The notes under the pieces are model-generated. The model was not told the origin of the DNA. It worked only from the letters and a program-made list of their open reading frames with translations, and made no database searches. Source: Sebastes aleutianus (taxonomy: Eukaryota > Chordata > Actinopteri > Perciformes > Sebastidae). From it: a stretch of DNA of 64,000 nt. Position numbers and translations under genes: made by a program. Of this stretch, positions 57,769 through 64,000 are shown one piece after another. The stretch lies in contig CAKAKS010000034.1 of assembly GCA_916700875.1 (NCBI GenBank), positions 16,583,718 through 16,647,717 of the forward strand, given 5' to 3'. Numbering within the stretch: the first letter of the stretch is position 1; each line of letters begins with the position of its first letter.

Positions 57769-60700
57769 TAGTGCAAATCACATGCCTGTGAGCCTAGTGT
57801 TCACCTCAGCTGGTTTCAGATGCTTTTTTCTCCTCGTCGTGGTGACAGAGAGTCTGTTGTGGTCACATTTCGATCCAATAATAAAGTAATGATGCACACT
57901 TTAACATGCAGGCAGAGGAAGGTTTATTCCAAGCAGTTATAGTGGAAGTATTCATAGAAAGTACTTCAGAAATATCTACACAAGTCTGTATTGTTGTCAT
58001 ATTTAAATATATATTAAACCGAAAGAGCAAAGTGTGTTGTTCTTGAAACCATTCTTTAGTGTCCTTTTTAGTGGTTTTGGGGTTGACTGTCCATGCACAA
58101 TACACAAACAATGAACTAGTGTTAATATTATATCTCACTTATTGCATTACAAAGCATTTGTTCATGTCCATTCAATGGATTCTTTTAATTTCTCCACATT
58201 TTCTAACATTTCTAACAGTAAAAAAAAGCTTGTAGCTGTCGCAACAACTTGTTAACTGACAGGTCGAGTATGATGAGTAACTGAGAGACACACAAAGAGA
58301 CTATAAAGAGAGAGAAAGGCAACCGTGTTTTGGCGATGAAAAAGCAGATGATTGCTGGTTTGGCTATTTCCATACGTTTGCTTAAGCAATCTCCATCTTT
58401 AAAAACAAAGCAGTGTAATGGACAACAGCTTTTGCATATGTGGGAAATCACAAACGGCTGGTTTAGATAAGACTGGGAATGGATGGATGCATGAATGAAG
58501 GGGCGTGGAGATGGAGAGCCGTAGGCCGTTGAAGCGTCGGGAGACTGATGAAGGGGGAAAAAAGGGTGTAGTTGAAAGAAATATGAGCTTTCTGCTGTGT
58601 ATGTTTGAAAATACATACACTATATGAACTCAAAGATTAATGCCTTTTTTTCGAAGCTGCTTATTACATTATTACTCTCTGTGTAAATGATGCCTGACTC
58701 AATAAAACTAGCCAGTCATTAATATTTATGACAATACCAAGGTGACTCATTATATAAAGCTGACCGGAAACCATCATGAATATGGATTACAATAAGATGC
58801 ATATCCGATTATATGTAATAAAATGTCTCCTCTCTTTTTCTCCAGTCATCTGGGCAGGATGTCAGTGAGGGGCTTGGACCCCACCTGTCCCTCCACAATA
58901 AAGCGTGAGCCCTCCAGCCCCAGCCCCAGCTCTCAGGGCGACGTCAGCCCGGCCCAGCCCAGTCCCGGGAGCTCTTCCTCGGACACAAACTCCAGCTACG
59001 GGCCCTTGATCAAAGGCATTCACAACCACAGCAATGGGCTGGACTCGCCAAGCCTCTATGGTCACACAGCGCCGTTGGCCAACAATGGAGGAGCAAATAG
59101 GTTGGTGTATGCATTATCCTTTAATTTGTGTGTTTAAATGGAACTATCTGCGCACATTCCTCTTAATTTGTCCCCTTCACTTCATCCCTTCCTCTCCACG
59201 TCTATCCAGGAGGTTTGTGGAGGAAGAAAGCCAAGTGAAGTGTGAATTCATGCTGGGCTCGGTGGCCAAGCGTGTGTGCCTGGTGTGCGGTGACGTTGCC
59301 TCGGGCTACCACTACGGTGTGGCCTCCTGTGAAGCCTGCAAGGCCTTCTTCAAGAGGACCATCCAGGGTAAGAGAGCGAGAGAGAGAGGTAACACACACA
59401 CACACACACACACAAAACACACATTTAGTGACAAGTTTCCCGCTCAGTTTTATACTTAGTAACAGAGTTTATTGTGCATGGCCGATAATGCCTTCCTGGC
59501 ACCATATAAACCTGTTTTACTAGCAACATGGTGCAGATGCAGTCGTTTGTTTTGGCATAAACAAACCCCGATCAGTTAGCTCACAGCTTCCGCCTCCTGC
59601 AGAAAGGCTTTAAATAAAGACCTGTTTGCAAACAGCTGATATGCGGTTAAACTTGCAGCGCGTCGTGTATATAGTCAACATGTTTGAGTNNNNNNNNNNN
59701 NNNNNNNNNNNNNNNNNNNNNNNNNNNNNNNNNNNNNNNNNNNNNNNNNNNNNNNNNNNNNNNNNNNNNNNNNNNNNNNNNNNNNNNNNTCAACATGTTT
59801 GAGTTTGGGCTTTAAAGCTTCGCATAACATACGGCGCTGAATGTGTGCGCTTCACCCCTGAAAGCCGTTAGTGGCGAGAGGCAGCGGCTTGCGGTGTGGG
59901 TGTTTTAAAGGGATTGTCCTGTGCTCTGTGGGCTCGCGGCCCCGGTCCAGGACCCGGCAGTCTGCGATGTGTTTAGGCCTCTAGAAGTTGGCGACTGTAG
60001 ATGGGTTCAAAGGGCAAACGGGATGAACGGCTGTCAGATCAACCGGGGAGATCTGATGTCTGGCTCATCAGATACTTCCTGTTTCTGATAGAGGGTGGCA
60101 GCTGAGAGCGCCTGCAACTGGCTGAACGCCATCATCGGGCTTAACGCGCATTTTTGGCTGCCGTTGCTATTACTCCCAATTAGGTGTCGGAAACATGTGT
60201 TTTTGTATGTGATTGCACTGATTTTGAAAGCCAAAATGTAATGGTAAAAATGACTCCCCTTTTTTGAATGATGTTTATTTTAATGTTTTAAAAATATATG
60301 ATGTTAGATATGATGTTTATTCTCAATAATTTAAAGGTGCAGTCCACTGATTTCACACATGGAGATCAGTTTACTCGTCACAAGGAGTTCTTCACAGCCT
60401 ACGAAAACAGTTATATATAATGTCCTCTGTAGCTTGGAGGGAGCTGTGTCAAGTCTGAGAAAGTAACCATGACGATGTCATAGTGATGTCATCAGGTTCA
60501 TCTCAGTTTCCGCTTGACATTATAAATTTCTTAACAGAAGTCTGAGGCACAAAAACTGGAGATGTGGAGTTTAAAGGTGGGAGTATTTACCAGGCAGGGA
60601 CGGTCTAATGAAATGCTCTTTCCTGTTGCATTATGGGAAGTGTAGGATTCTGTGTTTTGGGGGTATGACCCACACAAAGGACTAAAATTCAGCATATTTC

Positions 60701-61055
60701 TGCATCTACTGCTTCAATAATGGCCATTCTTTTTTTAACCTGTCTCTTGTGAGTCCTCCAACTTTATGGAAGTACAACACTAAATCGCTGGACTGCCCCT
60801 TTAAGATTTTGTGCTGTGACACTTTCAGTGAAATTTAACTTTTGACTGAACTGTGAATCTCAATATGAGAATATTGTTACAATGATTTTTGAATTATTGC
60901 TTCATTGCGACTTTAAATCTTCCTATCTTCTCCTCCAGGTAACATCGACTACAGCTGCCCAGCGTCCAATGAATGTGAAATCACCAAGAGAAGGAGGAAA
61001 TCCTGCCAGGCCTGTCGATTCGTGAAATGTCTGTCTGTGGGCATGTTGAGAGAAG
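52714..61055 (+). CDS. esrrg: esrrg-type estrogen-related receptor, N-terminus and DNA-binding domain, 3' end off the window
   Basis: Orphan nuclear receptor that binds TNAAGGTCA and, with PGC-1 co-activators, drives mitochondrial and metabolic genes. Visible coding exons: 52714-52769, 58846-59100, 59210-59367, 60939-61055 (195 codons and one base). MDLVDLYLPECF matches the long ERR-gamma isoform start MDSVELCLPESF; an internal ATG at 58859 would give the short isoform. IKREPSSP fits the phospho-dependent sumoylation motif. The DNA-binding domain has both zinc fingers (CLVCGDVASGYHYGVASCEA with P-box CEACKA; CPASNECEITKRRRKSCQAC). The hinge and ligand-binding domain lie beyond 64000. Linkage to gpatch2 supports esrrg over esrra or esrrb, but which teleost paralog it is (or an esrrd-type gene) is open. 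Confidence 0.88.
53440..53940. repeat. Repeat family I with a nested insertion
   Basis: The outer text (AATAATGCTCATCATGCTTT, GAAGCCCAAAATGACGTCTT, CCAACAGTCAAAACCCAAAG, TTGATTGATTAATCAATTAT) is split by about 220 bp that starts TATTGATAACATTTTT and ends AATGTTATCAATAGC, inverted ends of a second element. Confidence 0.55.
54027..54653 (-). other. 208-codon open frame in an esrrg intron, unrecognised
   Basis: Open from ATG to stop on the minus strand, with a hydrophobic stretch (AIAAFFLPFFIWLLLS, VHLLIFCLTCLF) near residues 46-85. No family is recognised. The upstream half is GC-richer than the rest. It may be chance or conserved non-coding sequence. Confidence 0.15.
55219..55282. repeat. (CA)n microsatellite with interruptions
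   Basis: CA repeats with two or three CACG interruptions. Confidence 0.95.
55943..56060. repeat. Small foldback element, 118 bp
   Basis: Outer arms 55943-55966 and 56037-56060 (GAATCCTGCTATAGC against GCTATAGTAGGATTC) and an inner pair CCTCTGATTGG and CCAATCAGAGG. Confidence 0.75.
56690..57014. repeat. Repeat family E, second copy
   Basis: AAAATATCGATACACTTGAA to AATTGTAACCCCTGTATCAT and CACAGCCCTA, matching the outer parts of 11148-11776. Confidence 0.75.
57715..57768. repeat. (GT)n microsatellite
   Basis: About 26 uninterrupted GT units. Confidence 0.95.
57780..58845 (+). other. esrrg intron, 3' part
   Basis: No exon seen before 58846. The stretch 58630-58800 has balanced, unrepetitive sequence that could be conserved non-coding DNA; this is a guess. 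Confidence 0.35.
58846..59100 (+). CDS. esrrg: esrrg A/B-domain exon
   Basis: MSVRGLDPTCPSTIKREPSS, serine/proline-rich, NGLDSPSLYGHTAP. NGLDSP is an ERR signature. Acceptor TTTTTCTCCAG; donor AATAG then GTTGGT, weak. Confidence 0.9.
59210..59367 (+). CDS. esrrg: esrrg exon with zinc finger 1
   Basis: FVEEESQVKCEFMLGSVAKR, CLVCGDVASGYHYGVASCEA, CKAFFKRTIQ. Donor CAGG then GTAAGA. Confidence 0.96.
59690..59789. other. Assembly gap of 100 N
   Basis: Exactly 100 undetermined bases in the esrrg intron after exon 59210-59367. The 15 bases TCAACATGTTTGAGT occur on both sides. Confidence 1.
60346..60804. repeat. Repeat family H, MITE-like, about 460 bp
   Basis: TTAAAGGTGCAGTCCACTGA at the left and TCGCTGGACTGCCCCTTTAA at the right are terminal inverted repeats. 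No ORF. In an esrrg intron. Confidence 0.75.
60939..61055 (+). CDS. esrrg: esrrg exon with zinc finger 2
   Basis: NIDYSCPASNECEITKRRRK, SCQACRFVKCLSVGMLRE. Acceptor TTCTCCTCCAG, donor GAAG then GTCAGC. Confidence 0.95.
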
Positions 61056-64000
61056 GTCAGCTATACACCAAAAATCACTTTCAGACTCGGGTCAAAACAT
61101 TGATTGAGTTGCTTTTCCTGGGATTGATCGGTTGGTAGTCTTCTTGGCAGAAGTTCAAACCTCAGTTGAGACAGAGAAAAAGCACCCGGAGAGCGAAGGC
61201 TAACACAAGTCCCGACGGCAATTTCTATGTTGTGCATTCCTGGAAACAATACCCTGATTACCAGCTGAGATTCACTAAATGTCTCACCTGATAAACTGGC
61301 GACGGCAAGTACCGTAGTTCTGTAGACTCCAGTGAAACCTAAAACCTTTGACAGTTAAACTTCAGGCCCTTCGTGCCAGCTGTGATGTGTGTGTGTGTGT
61401 GTAGGTCTGTGTATGTGCAGTAAACACAGGGCTGAACAATGCGTAGCCGTGTCTTTGAGAGGGAGGAGAGGGCTACTAACTGTTCAATTGTGTCAGTCTT
61501 TGCTTCACCAGTGTTCCTCCGAAATAGCTTCTGGAAATCTGCCAGTGTGTGTAAGTGTGTGAGTGCAGCACTGCAGCAGTTAGTGAGATAATGGAGCGAG
61601 TCGTTGCTAAGGGCTCTTGGGACGAAACTTTACAAAAAATTAAAATGTAAAAAGTTTGAGATTTTACAAGTGGGGAATTTAATGAGAATGGGACAAGTAA
61701 CCTACCTAACCCAGCCTACTGCTTTGTGCTGGACAATAGGTTGAATAAATATAAAATAAACCAAGTAATTTTAGCATTCTTTCACATTCCAACATCTTTT
61801 GTACAGCTAATTTCATACGATGCAAAACGTCATAACATATGCTCAAATATATGGACTAAGAGTGGTGACATGCATACATGCCACACAGAGAGTCTGTGAC
61901 AGCGGTCAGGTGCTCCTTCAGGCTGACTGTGTGCCTGTCTGGTGACATATTGTTGTCCAGATTTAGAAGTGACTCAAAAAGGAAAACATTAGCGACCTCC
62001 TACTGTACCGGCCACTTGCTGCATGCTGTGTAGGGCCAGGAGATGATAAAAAGAGGGGAGAGCAGATAAAATGTGTGTGTGTTTCTCTGTGTGTGTGTGT
62101 GTGTGTGGTGGCTACAATTTTAGGACGGAGGGATATTAAATGTATTTATACCATTTCATTCATTAAAGAGTTATTGATAAGAGGGAAGAAGGGAGGAAAA
62201 AGCATGCTTTCTGCTTGGTAATTGCCAGTCAGTAGTTTGTTGGCTCGCTCGCTAACAGGACAATAAGTTCACACAGTTTATTAAAAATAGACTATATATA
62301 GATGGACGAAGCGTCTCCACTTCCTCCCACTCTACAAGGATGAAGCCAAACTATCCCAGATACGAGAGCTGCCATTTGACGACATTTGGAGCCGGAGTCT
62401 GCACAGTAGTGACCTCATCCCCTTTTTATAGCATCAAATAACTAATTAAAACCGAACTTGAAAAAAACTTCAGAAAAATGAATACATGAACATACATCAG
62501 TGTGATAACTACCTAAAATGACAGAAACCATCTTTGGGAAAAAATTATTTGTCCCATACATCTCTCATCCGCTAACATGGAGGGGGCGGGGTTTATGACC
62601 TATACTGCAGCCAGCCACCAGGGGGCAATCGAGATGTTTTGGCTTCATTTGGCTCCTGTCCTATAACTTGTCTGTAAACTGTGCTTCTATTGTGGTGCAG
62701 TTTATATTCCGATAGAGGAGGTTAAGTTAAATTGGATGGCACGACATGCCAAGATACGTTAACTTCCTCCATTTTCGACTCTCTCGCTCGCTAGCTACCT
62801 GAATTTGTGGGTCAAAGTTCTTAAAGTTGCACTTGAAATGAATAGATTACAAAGCTAAATGTGTCATAGCTGTGCACAGTGAGTGTCATTTTATTTGGAG
62901 GTAAAATTTACCTCCAAATAAAGTGAGAATGTGGCTAAATTTTGGACTCGTTTACAACCTGCGAGATCGTCTGAATGCTTTTTTTTTTTTTGCGCTGTCA
63001 GACTTTGTTGTAGCGATGTCGCCATATTCCTCAATCTCAGCAATTACTATCAGAAGTATAATGATATCATAACCAATAGAAATGGTGGCCAAAACTATGA
63101 AAATAAGGTCCCAGTTGTAATAAAATGGAACGATCCTCTAATCCCACCTACTCATCTCCAAACACACAGCAGCAGCATCCGTTTATTGCTGCTGTGTTCC
63201 TAAATGTGTGTGTGTGAGTTATGGATACACGGAATTATAGCATCCTTACACGGGTATCAGTTTGTGTATATTTAAACACGTCAGGCCTGCACTCACGTTT
63301 ATGCGCACACCTCTGTGTTTTTGTGAGCGAGTATGTCTGCCATTTTTCTAAATTAGCTGCTTTTAATAGGGTAGGGGCATCAACAACGTCCCAATCCGCC
63401 CCTCAAACCCCCCTCCTCTCCTCTCGCCACCCCCTTTTGCTTTCCCTCCCCCCTCGTAAATTCCTCCAGATGCCTTGTGGGATTCCTGGACCTCCGTGAA
63501 ATGCGAACTGCCCCTCGTAACTCCCGTCGTAAGCGCCCTCGTAACGCGCTTCATCGTGTCTCGTAATGCCCCTCTTCCCCGGAGAGGCCGCAGTAAAGGC
63601 TGAGACAGAGGAGCTGTGAGGTTTAATGGGGAGAGTCAGAGCCGTATTAAATACACGGCTAAAAGACATATAGACCCCGGGCAGGATTTGATTAAGCCCT
63701 GTTTAGTGCTCAATACTACAGTTGCTGTCGCTTCTAAGGGCAGTAAAAACATGCATGTTGGCAAAATGTACGCAATATTTTCAAAATACAGTTTATCATG
63801 CAGATGTAATTGTGTGATGCTGTATTTTAATGGTTTACGCTCCTAAGAGATATGGTCAGCGGCGCAGTAATACCTCCGTCTCATCCCCGCTTCCTGCTGC
63901 TTGAAGTCATTTAGTCTCAGGTGTGTTAATCGTGCTTTGTTAATCTGTATTCTCAGAATAAGCATCAGAACAGAACGTGCTGCGTGCCTCACAGCCAACT
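61056..64000 (+). other. esrrg intron to the window end
   Basis: No further exon recognised. It includes a perfect palindrome (62890-62922), short (GT)n runs and a C-rich stretch with repeated CTCGTAA near 63450-63570. Confidence 0.5.
62890..62922. repeat. Perfect 16-bp inverted repeat with one-base spacer
   Basis: TTTATTTGGAGGTAAA, one A, then TTTACCTCCAAATAAA. Confidence 0.95.

Noticed and set aside
59034..59459. 141-codon plus-strand frame overlapping two esrrg exons
   Set aside because: It crosses the intron between 59100 and 59210; the spliced reading is the receptor.

Overview
The window is nuclear DNA from a ray-finned fish, most likely a percomorph teleost. The genes are split into many short exons with GT-AG introns, and the exon proteins match vertebrate families. 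Introns and spacers are filled with repeats typical of teleosts: short inverted-repeat DNA elements, truncated LINE 3' ends, long (GT)n and (ATT)n runs. There is one 100-base assembly gap (59690-59789). No operon, CRISPR array, prophage or bacterial gene is visible.

Four protein genes can be read. (1) gnpat, minus strand, about 5803 to 1 and running off the left edge: peroxisomal dihydroxyacetone-phosphate acyltransferase, first step of ether-lipid synthesis. One exon carries an apparent single-base insertion. (2) lpin1, minus strand, coding 20958 to 9776, with a probable non-coding first exon near 23.3-23.5 kb: lipin-1 phosphatidate phosphatase and transcriptional co-regulator, complete at 882 codons plus stop. 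(3) gpatch2, plus strand, 32461-40624: G-patch nuclear protein, complete at 526 codons plus stop. (4) an estrogen-related receptor of the ERR-gamma type (esrrg), plus strand, probable promoter and 5' UTR exon at about 43.66-44.04 kb, coding exons at 52714, 58846, 59210 and 60939, continuing off the right edge before the ligand-binding domain.

Layout: 1-6.2 kb gnpat; 6.2-9.8 kb repeats and the lpin1 3' flank; 9.8-23.6 kb lpin1; 23.6-32.3 kb a repeat-rich spacer between the divergently transcribed lpin1 and gpatch2 (long-TIR element, foldback element, 58-bp minisatellite); 32.3-41 kb gpatch2; 41-43.6 kb repeats; 43.6-64 kb esrrg with long introns. Exon frames were added up by hand. All junctions in lpin1, gpatch2 and esrrg keep frame, as do those in gnpat except for the one insertion.

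Two of the genes make lipid-synthesis enzymes. lpin1 is a known target and partner of the PGC-1/ERR axis in mammals, and an ERR gene lies in the same window. One interspersed repeat here carries consensus palindromic estrogen-response elements together with ERR-type and DR1 sites. Whether these are used is unknown. I did not find a convincing new molecular system. The more unusual signals are structural: repeats beside splice sites, a LINE whose 3' UTR has grown into a minisatellite, and several long foldback sequences.
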